Of a DNA stretch of 64,000 nucleotides, positions 7,448-15,167 are shown in pieces. Within the stretch, counting starts at the first letter, position 1, and every line of letters begins with the position of its first letter. The DNA is from Caryophanales bacterium UBA743 (lineage in GTDB: Bacteria > Bacillota_I > Bacilli_A > RFN20 > CAG-826): positions 1 through 64,000 of the forward strand of contig DBKT01000005.1 in assembly GCA_002297365.1 (NCBI GenBank), read 5' to 3'. The notes beneath the pieces are model-generated. The model ran no database searches and was not told the origin of the DNA. It was given only the letters and a program-made list of their open reading frames with translations. A program made the translations under genes and the position numbers.

Positions 7448-9787
7448 TCATTTTATGTCACCCGTTTTCCAAAGATAGATTCCTCCGACAAGCGATTTGG
7501 CAACGCGAAGAGAAATATTCCCTTTTACATATACAGTAGCGCCTGGCATGCTGGATAAAGTTGTTGTCTCAAATCCATCAGCCATTAGTTTCTCGGTGTA
7601 TTTTTCATAGAAGGAAGAGGCGTTTGCGGTTTTGGCATTCGAATAGATTTCTAGCTCTAACGTGGAATCGGATACAAGCCACTGGCTATAAATATCTTCA
7701 TCGTATACATAAGGAACGTTATCCGCTTCATCCCCAAAATACTTTCGAAGATAGGAATCAATCTTCGGATCTTCGTCTTTCCATGTTTTTGGCTCGACCC
7801 ATGTAGGCAAATGACTCATTTTTTCTTCCAAAGAAGATTCCAATTTGACATCTTCTCCATATAAGAAAGAAAGAGTTTCGGAGCCGGATTGAGAAATGCC
7901 GTCACTATATTCATAATAAGCGGAAACCACTTCTTCTTTTTCCGGGTCAATGGTTAGTTTAAAAGTAGAAGGCAGAAAATATCTTTCATCGCTCCCAAGA
8001 ATCATCTTATCCTTCGCTTCTTTTAAGACATAGGAGTCAAACATGTATTCGTTTTCACCTGTTTTCACAAAAATGTTTGATGATAATCCCGAGGGAATCA
8101 GCGAAGAAATTTCTCCTTGAACAGCAGAGCCGTTGGCTTTGAGAGTACCGTCTGTGTCAACGAGAAAACGCTGATAAGAAGATTCATCGAGTTTTTTATA
8201 TCCAGTGATGAAAGTCTTCTCCCCTCCGCCTGTATAGTAGTCGTTTTGCTGCACAAAGTTTTTTAAATCGTAAGTAGTGATGAATTTAGAATAGGCATTC
8301 TTATCATTAACGGCGGTGATTTGGAATTCCTCCATTCCATTAAATTTCTCAAAGGCTTTAGTCAAAATGGCGTTTTCCGTCTTTGTTTCATAGGGGGTTG
8401 GATTCGTTATGCTTCGATCTTTTACGACTTGACAGGTAATGGTCGTCTTATAGTTAAAAACGATTCCATCTTCATATTTATCTTGTCCTGTCCTATAGGT
8501 GAAGACAACGTGATCAATCTTGTTATCTTTTAGATAAACATCAATCCATTGAATCCCGTTTTGCCCATTAAAATTACACATGCTACGGAAGAAAGAGGAT
8601 TGATTATATCCGTAATAACGGTACTGGTTCTCTTTGATTTTTCGGAAGGCTTTCAATTCCTTACCGAAAAAATCCGAAGGAGAAGGATAGGAATAATCCC
8701 AAGTGTAGTATTTTTCAAAACGTTCTTCGGAGAGTTTGTTTTCCCCATCTAAGCCAATATAAGAAGGAACCCCATCCTCATTGTTTCGAACGAGATTGGT
8801 TAATCTTCTAGAAGTCAAAACGTCAATAGACGTGTGTTCATATTCATTTTGAGAGCGATTGATTTCTTCCTTAGCGACGATTCCCCCGTCTCCTCCAATA
8901 ATTTGAACATAGGATTCGTTGTTTAAGGAAATAACATCGTTTTCATTTTGAAATAAAAGAGGGCCCGTTTCTTCTAGACTCAATGAAGGCATATCCATCT
9001 CATAATGCGAAGCAAGATAATTTTCTACGGGAACGTAATACGTGCTCTCAACATTTTGAAAGGACGCATGCGTGTCATCAACATCAACAATTTCATAGGC
9101 GTCGTTAAACATTTGGAGAATGAATTCCACGTTGTTCTTCTTATCAAATTTTAACTTAGCCTTATAAAAGGCGTCTTTGTATTCATCCGAAGAATATCCG
9201 ATCATGGAAGCAAGGGCTCTCACTAAATTTTTGTTTTTTGTATAGAGGTATCCATCTTGCAATTCAAACTCTTTTTCGTTCAAAGAGGAAAGGTTTAAAT
9301 TGGACATGTAATTGAAAGATGCGAGGGACGTGTATGGTTTTGGCGTTGAAAAAATATTCCCATCCGTTAAAGGATACATAAGAGAAACCGACCCGTTGCT
9401 CATACTATAGAGATACACAAGTTCCTCAGAATTGGTGAATTCCTTATCAAAGCTCTTTAGCGTCAAATATCCGGCCTGATATTCCGGATAATACATATAT
9501 TTTTCTGTGAAAAGAGTTTTGCTTGTTGGGTAACTTAAAACATAGTTATAAGCAAAAGTGAAATTATTGCTAGATATGATCCTCTTTAGAGACGAGATCA
9601 TATTTTTCGCTGTCAATTCCAATGGGTTGAATTCTTCCTTACTAGAAGAACTAAAAGACGAAGAGTCCCACTCTTCCTGAGAGGAAATGGAATCCTCTGA
9701 GAAAAGAGGGGACGAAATGGCATTAGAATTGTTGCAAGAAGGAAGAATTAGAAACAAAGAAAGAAACGGAAAAAAATATTTCTTCAT
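7448..9787 (-). CDS. large lipoprotein of unknown function
   Basis: The 779-aa protein begins with a lipoprotein signal (MKKYFFPFLSLFLILPSC; lipid-anchored Cys at residue 18) and a Ser-rich linker (about residues 24-52). The remainder is a large extracellular region rich in Tyr, Asp and Ser with no family I recognise. Its last ~80 residues have a pattern reminiscent of the C-terminal part of the preceding lipoprotein (a short helix with Ala/Ser, Tyr-Lys-Glu and an aromatic-rich beta segment), suggesting distant paralogy (inference). It lies 26 nt behind the frameshifted lipoprotein and 74 nt before pepO, in one transcription unit. A substrate-binding or surface role is possible but unsupported. 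Confidence 0.8.
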   Translation of the reverse strand: MKKYFFPFLSLFLILPSCNNSNAISSPLFSEDSISSQEEWDSSSFSSSSKEEFNPLELTAKNMISSLKRIISSNNFTFAYNYVLSYPTSKTLFTEKYMYYPEYQAGYLTLKSFDKEFTNSEELVYLYSMSNGSVSLMYPLTDGNIFSTPKPYTSLASFNYMSNLNLSSLNEKEFELQDGYLYTKNKNLVRALASMIGYSSDEYKDAFYKAKLKFDKKNNVEFILQMFNDAYEIVDVDDTHASFQNVESTYYVPVENYLASHYEMDMPSLSLEETGPLLFQNENDVISLNNESYVQIIGGDGGIVAKEEINRSQNEYEHTSIDVLTSRRLTNLVRNNEDGVPSYIGLDGENKLSEERFEKYYTWDYSYPSPSDFFGKELKAFRKIKENQYRYYGYNQSSFFRSMCNFNGQNGIQWIDVYLKDNKIDHVVFTYRTGQDKYEDGIVFNYKTTITCQVVKDRSITNPTPYETKTENAILTKAFEKFNGMEEFQITAVNDKNAYSKFITTYDLKNFVQQNDYYTGGGEKTFITGYKKLDESSYQRFLVDTDGTLKANGSAVQGEISSLIPSGLSSNIFVKTGENEYMFDSYVLKEAKDKMILGSDERYFLPSTFKLTIDPEKEEVVSAYYEYSDGISQSGSETLSFLYGEDVKLESSLEEKMSHLPTWVEPKTWKDEDPKIDSYLRKYFGDEADNVPYVYDEDIYSQWLVSDSTLELEIYSNAKTANASSFYEKYTEKLMADGFETTTLSSMPGATVYVKGNISLRVAKSLVGGIYLWKTGDIK

Positions 9788-9813
9788 AAAGGCTTATTCC
9801 TAACCTTCTTGCA

Positions 9814-10567
9814 TTAATAGGTTTCGTAAACTTGAACGGTAAAAAGAATACCTGATGTGATTGGATTTCCCTCAGGGTCGGCAGGGCTAAAAGCGATCGC
9901 GCCATCACCTTCAGCATCGGCACAAGGAATGATTTCTGCGATTAAGAGCATGCCTGATGCGGAATCGTCTAATTTATAAACATTCTTTCCAAAAATAGGG
10001 CAATAGGCATCACTGTAATTCGTTAAGTCTTCATCCGTGGCTTTTGCCCAACCTCTTGTAACGATACTTTGATTATATTGGGCGACCAAGGCTTTGTTTT
10101 CGCTTGCATCGGAACCAGTAAGAGCGATAACGCCGACGCTAACGCCTCTTTCCGGATTGTAAGACCCATCGTATGTCCAGGCCACATTTGAGGCAACAGG
10201 CAAGACAGGCAAATAATCATCTGGCTTGTGCTCTTCGCTATTCGGATCAAAATATTGGAAGAATTCATTAATTTGAGCTTTTGCCCCCTCCGTAATTTGC
10301 TCCCAAGAGGTAATCGTTGATAAAGCCGATGCCTCAGAGGAAGAGGATGAGGAAGATGATTCTTCCGATTCGGACTCAGAAGAAGATGGAATTACAGCTT
10401 CTGGGCTAGAAGAAATCGGCGCGACTATGTCCGAAGATGAGGTCTCCCCCCCCCGTCGTTATGGATGATGCGGATTGTTGAGCGTTAGAAGAATCGGTAA
10501 GGTCAGCTCCGCAGGATGCAAGCAAGGCGCTCGCTAAGATGATTGGTACAAATTTTGCTTTTTTCAT
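9814..10567 (-). CDS. lipoprotein split by a G9 tract, possibly phase variable
   Basis: An ATG at 10567 (AAGGAG 11 nt upstream) starts a lipoprotein with a clear signal and lipobox LLASC (Cys at residue 19). After about 38 codons the frame meets nine consecutive G on the coding strand (10446-10454). As sequenced the frame then ends at a TAG after about 53 codons. Removing one G restores a single 250-aa frame that continues through a Ser/Glu-rich linker into the conserved-looking domain ending at 9814; 753 nt is exactly 251 codons. The gene is therefore either phase variable by slipped-strand mispairing (this copy OFF) or carries a sequencing error in the homopolymer. It is the first gene of the operon with the 779-aa lipoprotein and pepO. 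Function unknown. Confidence 0.75.
10446..10454. repeat. homopolymeric C9 (G9 on coding strand)
   Basis: Nine C in a row on the plus strand lie inside the lipoprotein gene. Homopolymers of this length are rare in an AT-rich genome and are a known substrate for slipped-strand mispairing. Eight G would put the gene in frame. Confidence 0.9.
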
Positions 10568-10598
10568 ATGAATAAAATCTCCTTAGAATACGCAAGGA

Positions 10599-10626
10599 AA
10601 ATTATCAAAAATCGCGGATAAGTCAA
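10599..10626 (-). promoter_or_regulatory. promoter of the lipoprotein-pepO operon
   Basis: On the minus strand TTGACT (10621-10626) and TAATTT (10599-10604) are 16 bp apart, about 32 bp upstream of the lipoprotein ATG. This is a good sigma-A promoter match. Confidence 0.55.
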
Positions 10627-11039
10627 TTATTTTTCACTAAAAACATCGTTTTATTCCCTTCTTTCAAAGCCTTAACGAATGAGCTAAAAAATAAAACTTA
10701 AGATGAAATTGAGGCAACCCTGTAGTGATTTATGGCGACACTCCTACGTTTGAAGGAATAAATTCTACGTTCTAAAAAAGCGTCGTTAAATGTCTTTTGT
10801 TGCTTTCAATAAGCCATTTTCCTTCGGTCTTGATTATTAGATAGAAATTGCATTTTTCTAGCATAGATTTTACGTGTTTTTGCATTTTTCCAACCAAATA
10901 TTCACTCTTTTTTGCATTTTTCCAACTCAAGCAACTGAGATAGCCCGTAGATAAAGAATATTAAGTTACAAAATATATTTATGTGTCTTGAAAATGCCTG
11001 AAAACAGCAAAACTTGAGAAAAATCTTTCTTAAAGCACG
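10627..11039. other. intergenic region with periodic repeats
   Basis: No gene can be supported over these roughly 400 bp. The notable content is a set of three GCATTTTTC-type repeats spaced exactly 32 bp apart (10848-10926). The rest is AT-rich and unstructured to the eye. Confidence 0.5.
10848..10926. repeat. three short direct repeats with 32-bp period
   Basis: GCATTTTTC recurs at 10850, 10882 and 10914, exactly 32 bp apart. Copies two and three share an identical 18-bp core (TTTTTGCATTTTTCCAAC at 10877-10894 and 10909-10926); copy one is degenerate after the first 9 bp. The intervening 14-20 bp are not conserved. Three helical turns of spacing would put the copies on one face of DNA, as in protein-binding iterons or transposon end repeats. 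Confidence 0.6.
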
Positions 11040-11068
11040 AAAAAAGACGGACCATCACTGATCCGCCT
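11040..11068 (-). terminator. terminator downstream of tRNA-Ala
   Basis: On the minus strand GGCGGATCA and TGGTCCGTC pair through GC and GU pairs around a short loop (11047-11068), followed by a T tract (11040-11046). It lies about 100 nt beyond the 3' end of the tRNA gene. Confidence 0.6.
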
Positions 11069-11170
11069 TCTTTGTTTGATGCTGGAATAAACACGAAGCA
11101 TCTAATCTTAAGCCGAACGTCCCATTGTAGAGAAAAGCCTAAACAACAGCAGTTCGACCACCATTCAATT

Positions 11171-11246
11171 TGGTGGAACATAACGGGATCGAACCGTCGA
11201 CCTCCTCGTTGCGAACGAGGCGCTCTCCCATCTGAGCTAATGTCCC
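11171..11246 (-). tRNA. tRNA-Ala (anticodon CGC)
   Basis: A 76-nt cloverleaf on the minus strand begins GGGACAT and ends ATGTTCC-A-CCA, with CCA encoded. The anticodon arm is CCTCG-TTCGCAA-CGAGG, giving anticodon CGC, which reads GCG alanine codons. The acceptor stem contains the G3:U70 pair, the main alanine identity element. The D-loop (AGCTCAGATGGGAGAGC) and the T-arm (GGTTCGATCCC) are standard. Confidence 0.97.
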
Positions 11247-11257
11247 AGCAAGTCAAT

Positions 11258-11263
11258 ATTATA
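11258..11263 (-). promoter_or_regulatory. -10 element of the tRNA-Ala promoter
   Basis: TATAAT on the minus strand lies 11 nt upstream of the mature tRNA 5' end. A matching -35 element is poor (TTTTAT at 17 bp). Confidence 0.5.
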
Positions 11264-11697
11264 ATTTTCCTCAATGGAAAATAAAATCTCTTTTTTATAG
11301 ATTGCTGTTTCCTACCTTTTTAGGAAGCTCTTCTAATCCCTACGTTCTACTTTCCTTATTCGTTTTCAGGGTAAAAGGCCGAAGAAAAGAACGAAATCTG
11401 CTCTTCAAGAGAAAAAGACGCCTTTTCGTTTTCGTGATGTTGCAAGTTAAATTGTAAAGTAAGGCTATTTCTTTCGGCTTCCTCGAATGTTTTCGTTTTG
11501 AAAATTCAGAGCATGTTTTTTCATAGAATCCTCTCAAAAATTATTCCTTCGATTGTTTCTTGTTTTTTCTCATTTTTTTACATTGTCTAATTCATTTTTC
11601 TCATCAATTGTAAGATTTTCGTCTTTTTCTTTTGACGGTTTCTATCTTTTAAAAATCAAGACTCTTTTTCTCTTCTTCGCTCATGTTAAATATCGTT
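11264..11697. other. intergenic region before the polymerase gene
   Basis: This AT-rich stretch between the tRNA promoter and the Y-family polymerase holds two small hairpins (about 11264-11282 and 11308-11325) and no credible gene; the short ORFs in it lack ribosome-binding sites. I could not find a Gram-positive SOS box (GAAC-N4-GTTC) upstream of the polymerase gene. Confidence 0.4.
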
Positions 11698-12933
11698 ATG
11701 GAAAAAGTGATTGGAATCATCGATTTAAAAAGTTTTTATGCCTCATGCGAATGTGCCGTAAGGCATATGGATATTTTTAAGACGCCCTTGGTGTGTTGCG
11801 ACCCCTACCGTTCCGATTCTTCCGTCGTTATGTCCGTAACCCCTTATCTAAAAGAAAAATACGGCGTCAGCAATGTCTGCAGAAAGAGAGACTTGCCTTA
11901 CGTCCCTGGATTGATCTATGCCGTTCCGAGAATGTCCTATTATTTGCAAGTGTCTTCTTATGTCGTTGGGATATTTCTAAAATACGTTTCCCCTGATGAT
12001 TTGCACGTCTACTCAGTGGACGAGAGTTTCTTGAATTTAGGGCCATATATCAAAATGTATGGAAGTGCGGAGCGCATGGTAAAACAGATTCAAGAAGAAA
12101 TATATGACCGTCTTGGGCTAGTCGCCACAGCAGGAATAGGCCCAAACATGTTTTTGGCAAAAATCGCTTTAGACACGGAAGGGAAGAAAAAGAAACCCTT
12201 CCTTGCTCATTGGACATATCAGGATGTTCCAACTAAGCTTTGGAAAATAAAGCCTATCGATAGGATTTGGTCCATCGCTAAGGGAACAAGGGAACACTTA
12301 TCCAGAATTGGCATCAATAGTCTCGAAAGTTTAGCAAAAGCGGATTCTCGCCTTCTAGAGAAAAAATTCGGGGTGATGGGCCTTCAGTTAAAAAATCTTG
12401 CAAACGGAAAGGATGAATCGGACATTCATGAGAAGATATCCCCCGCCAATCCGTCTCTATCAAATGGCCAAACTTTAAGAAAGCCTCTGTTGCCAAATGA
12501 ATGCGAGCTTCTTTTAAGAGAGATGGTAGATGAATTATCCGTCCGATTAAGAAGAGAGAATTATCTGGTTGGAAAAGTCGGAGTGTGGGCAAGATGTGAG
12601 AATGGATCCTATAGCAAGGAAACAACCCTCCCCTATTCGACAGATTCTTCGAAGGAGTTATTCCAGAGCATCAAGTATGTTTTCTTTGCGAAAATCCCTT
12701 ATGAAAAGATATATGGGTTAAGCGTTTCTTTTGGCAGGCTGACGAAAAAGAAACAAGTTCAGCTTTCTTTATTCGAGAATGATTTTCAAAAGGAAAAGGA
12801 AGAGAGTTTAGATAAAACGATAGACAAAATACGTGAGACATATGGTCGAAATGCGGTATTTCGTTGTTCTGCGTTGCTTGAAAATTCAACAATACGGCAA
12901 AGGCATATGCAAATAGGAGGACACAGAGAATGA
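11698..12933 (+). CDS. Y-family translesion DNA polymerase (UmuC/UvrX type)
   Basis: This is an error-prone DNA polymerase that copies past damaged bases. The family signature IDLKSFYAS near residue 8-16 carries the first catalytic Asp, and YSVDESF near residue 105 carries the second acidic pair. The middle segment has the helix-hairpin-helix-like region expected before the little-finger domain. The family often starts close to this first motif, so the ATG at 11698 is chosen over the one at 11683; neither has a clear Shine-Dalgarno site. The protein is 411 aa. It overlaps the YolD-like gene by 4 bp, a pairing known from Bacillus uvrX/yqjW loci. Confidence 0.88.
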   Translation: MEKVIGIIDLKSFYASCECAVRHMDIFKTPLVCCDPYRSDSSVVMSVTPYLKEKYGVSNVCRKRDLPYVPGLIYAVPRMSYYLQVSSYVVGIFLKYVSPDDLHVYSVDESFLNLGPYIKMYGSAERMVKQIQEEIYDRLGLVATAGIGPNMFLAKIALDTEGKKKKPFLAHWTYQDVPTKLWKIKPIDRIWSIAKGTREHLSRIGINSLESLAKADSRLLEKKFGVMGLQLKNLANGKDESDIHEKISPANPSLSNGQTLRKPLLPNECELLLREMVDELSVRLRRENYLVGKVGVWARCENGSYSKETTLPYSTDSSKELFQSIKYVFFAKIPYEKIYGLSVSFGRLTKKKQVQLSLFENDFQKEKEESLDKTIDKIRETYGRNAVFRCSALLENSTIRQRHMQIGGHRE

Positions 12934-13241
12934 GAGAAAGAGGGATGCTGAAATGGGCTCCTTATAAATCTTTGGAGCAACAAGCGGATTACTTAGCGAG
13001 GATGGAATACGAAAGGAACAAGATCCCCCATCCCCATATGTCCGAGGATAAAGCGGAGGAGATCAATGAAATCCTTTCGAATTACAAAGGCGAAACGATA
13101 ATTGCGAAATATTGGCATGATGGATATATCTATACCATTCACGGGAAAATCAAAGAGATTTCATCTATATACAAATATATAAAAATCGAAGAAATAGAAA
13201 TACCGTTCGCAAAATTAACAAATCTTGACTATGAAAACTAA
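12930..13241 (+). CDS. YolD-like protein
   Basis: The 103-aa product resembles the YolD-like family, small proteins encoded next to UvrX-type polymerases in Firmicutes: an N-terminal MLKWAPYKSLEQQADYLARM region, then a small beta-rich part (KGETIIAKYWHDGYIYTIHGKI) typical of the family. Its start overlaps the polymerase stop by 4 bp (ATGA), so it is translationally coupled. The biochemical role is unknown; the conserved neighbourhood suggests it works with the polymerase. Confidence 0.8.
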   Translation: MRERGMLKWAPYKSLEQQADYLARMEYERNKIPHPHMSEDKAEEINEILSNYKGETIIAKYWHDGYIYTIHGKIKEISSIYKYIKIEEIEIPFAKLTNLDYEN

Positions 13242-13246
13242 AGTTC

Positions 13247-13272
13247 TAACCTTTCATAAATGAAAAAGGTTA
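13247..13272 (+). terminator. weak hairpin between the YolD-like gene and the next gene
   Basis: TAACCTTT (13247-13254) and AAAGGTTA (13265-13272) pair, but no good T tract follows. It may be a weak terminator or processing site. Confidence 0.3.
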
Positions 13273-13304
13273 TGATTGTTTTGTTCGAAAGGAGAAAAAC
13301 CGCT

Positions 13305-14138
13305 ATGGAAAACGATACACAAATCCAAGTAGCACCCGAAAAAGAGAATAAAGAGGAGACTCCTAAAGGCGAAAAGAAGGAGAAAAAGCCAATTAATTTT
13401 GGCAAAGGTGGCCTTATTTGGTCCATCTGGAATTTTTTAGAAGCCGCGTTGATTTTTGTCTTAGGCATCATTTGTTTTGTCTATACGGCAAAGGCGTCGG
13501 CAAATAATAGCGACATCAGCTATGACAAAGTCATTTCTGTCATTTTATTCATCGGAGGCATTTTCTTAATCCTCGGTGGCGCCCTGAAGATTCTAGTCAA
13601 TTTTTTGCCAGTCATCGCAAGAAGCGTGACGGACGCCATCATCAAAGAGAAAATCAAATCTCAATTGTCATATGATTTAGTCGTTGGGGGCTCAATTGAA
13701 TTGGCAATCGGCATTGCCTTTGTCATTTCTTATACAAACAATGGCGGCGTTTTAGACCAGATGGTTAGCTTTATCGCCCAATTCTTAGCTATCTTCATTG
13801 GCACGTTGGTAACGGTTGCGGGTGCCAGCCTGATTTTATTTGCCATCGGCTTTATCGTTTCGAAACTCTATAAACTTTATTTGCCCATTATTGAAATCGT
13901 CTTTGGAGCAGCACTTATTGCCTTAGGCGTCGTGGTTTTTATCTATCTTGCCGGAAACGCAGATTTAACAAAGATGATTTCCCTTGTGATACTGGGCATC
14001 ATTCTTGTTTTAGCCGGCATTGCGATGGCGATTTTAACGATTGTCGAAATTAACAAAATTCGCCTTGCGAAGGCGACGATAAACGCTGCAAAAGACGTCA
14101 TTGAAAGTGAAGTCGTCGATGCAAAAAAGAACGACTAA
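13305..14138 (+). CDS. polytopic membrane protein of unknown function
   Basis: The protein (277 aa from the preferred start) has a charged Lys/Glu-rich cytoplasmic N-terminus of about 40 residues, then six or seven hydrophobic helices rich in Ile, Val and Gly, and a short basic tail. No family is recognised. The ATG at 13305 is chosen because AAAGGAG lies 10 nt upstream; an earlier in-frame ATG at 13260 lacks a site. It ends at a strong terminator. Confidence 0.7.
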   Translation: MENDTQIQVAPEKENKEETPKGEKKEKKPINFGKGGLIWSIWNFLEAALIFVLGIICFVYTAKASANNSDISYDKVISVILFIGGIFLILGGALKILVNFLPVIARSVTDAIIKEKIKSQLSYDLVVGGSIELAIGIAFVISYTNNGGVLDQMVSFIAQFLAIFIGTLVTVAGASLILFAIGFIVSKLYKLYLPIIEIVFGAALIALGVVVFIYLAGNADLTKMISLVILGIILVLAGIAMAILTIVEINKIRLAKATINAAKDVIESEVVDAKKND

Positions 14139-14153
14139 TTTCTAAAGATAGCG

Positions 14154-14193
14154 AAGAGCTGTATTAACGAGAGACGTTAATAGGCTCTTTTTT
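14154..14193 (+). terminator. intrinsic terminator
   Basis: AAGAGC and TATTAACG on the left pair with CGTTAATA and GCTCTT on the right with small internal mismatches, closing an AGAGA loop. A T tract follows to 14193. Confidence 0.85.
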
Positions 14194-14246
14194 ATTGCTA
14201 ATGAAATTTTGCCTACAGGACTTTTCGAAAAAGGCAAAATGAGTCT

Positions 14247-15038
14247 TTAATGGTGATAGGCTTCAAGAAGATTTTCCAACAAAGCAAGACGCGTTAGCAA
14301 ACCCACCCCACCGGGGACAGGGGTTTGCAATTTAACAGGCAAGTTTGGAACGAAGTCACCATGAAGGTGCCCATCCTCCCCGCGATTGATCCCTACATCA
14401 ACAAGATACGCATCGGCTTTGTATGGATACGTATCATCCCAGCTAAACATCTTGCCCACTGCTGAAACAATCAGATCAGCATGGGCGAAATAGAATTCTT
14501 TATCTTCTCTGGAAGTCTTGCTATGAAGCTGGACAACGTTGCAATCTCTTTCCAATAGCATTTTAGCCATGGGTTTGCCTACGATTTCACTGCGTCCTAA
14601 TACGACGGCGTTCTTCCCTTTGAAAGAAAAGCCTTCATGCGTGAGATATTGAACGATTCCTTTCGGGGTGCAAGGGTCAAAGGCGCTTCCTAAGGTAAAG
14701 CCATCCACATCCTTTTTAGGAGAAATGGTTTGATTGATAGCCTCCACGGAAATGTGTTTCGGCAAGGGAAGCTGGACGATAATCCCATCAATCGTGGGAT
14801 CCTCATTCTGCTGGCGAATCGTCTCAAGCAATTGCTCTTGAGAAACATTTTCATCAAAAACGGTTTGGATGGCTTTGATGCCCACTTCAGCCGCATCCTT
14901 TCTTTTCCCACGAACATAGGCTTCCGATGCAGGGTCGTTTCCTACTGTGATAATGGATAAAACGGGCTCTCTTTTCAAATTTTGGATTTCTTTTTTCAAT
15001 TCTTCTTTGCGGAAAGCAACATACTCTTTAATTGTCAT
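14247..15038 (-). CDS. folD: FolD, methylene-tetrahydrofolate dehydrogenase / cyclohydrolase
   Basis: FolD interconverts 5,10-methylene-, methenyl- and 10-formyl-tetrahydrofolate in one-carbon metabolism. The 263-aa protein shows the active-site Lys45 in SEAYVRGK, the IIVQLPLP signature near residue 88, the GRSEIVGKPMA nucleotide-binding segment and the C-terminal PVPGGVG. A TAGGTG-type site precedes the ATG. It is divergent from the flavoprotein operon, separated by 129 bp. Confidence 0.95.
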   Translation of the reverse strand: MTIKEYVAFRKEELKKEIQNLKREPVLSIITVGNDPASEAYVRGKRKDAAEVGIKAIQTVFDENVSQEQLLETIRQQNEDPTIDGIIVQLPLPKHISVEAINQTISPKKDVDGFTLGSAFDPCTPKGIVQYLTHEGFSFKGKNAVVLGRSEIVGKPMAKMLLERDCNVVQLHSKTSREDKEFYFAHADLIVSAVGKMFSWDDTYPYKADAYLVDVGINRGEDGHLHGDFVPNLPVKLQTPVPGGVGLLTRLALLENLLEAYHH

Positions 15039-15102
15039 AAACTCACCTAGGACCTATTGTAATATCTCAGAAAAATCATTTCACTAAAGAAGGGAAAAGA
15101 TA

Positions 15103-15141
15103 TCGATAATTATCGACTGGTATCTCGAGAAAAACTATAAT
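15103..15141 (+). promoter_or_regulatory. promoter with palindromic operators for the flavoprotein-AcnX operon
   Basis: A TATAAT (-10) lies at 15136-15141 with a weak TCGACT (-35) at 15113-15118. The perfect 14-bp palindrome TCGATAATTATCGA (15103-15116) overlaps the -35, and a second 8-bp palindrome TCTCGAGA (15123-15130) fills the spacer. This arrangement suits a repressor controlling the operon. The regulator is not in the window. Confidence 0.5.
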
Positions 15142-15167
15142 ATTTTTGATATTTAAAGGAGAAAAAT

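Noticed and set aside
9814..10212. A separate small gene beginning at 10212
   Set aside because: It has no Shine-Dalgarno site, and its frame joins the upstream lipoprotein frame exactly if one G is removed from the G9 tract.
10848..10926. CRISPR array
   Set aside because: Only three copies, with cores of about 9-18 bp and spacers of about 14-20 bp, and no cas genes nearby. The repeats are reported as a separate finding.
10966..11274. Minus-strand ORF of 102 aa
   Set aside because: It runs through the tRNA-Ala gene and its terminator; no ribosome-binding site or protein family supports it.
11072..11284. Plus-strand ORF of 70 aa over the tRNA-Ala locus
   Set aside because: It is the antisense of the tRNA gene and has no ribosome-binding site.
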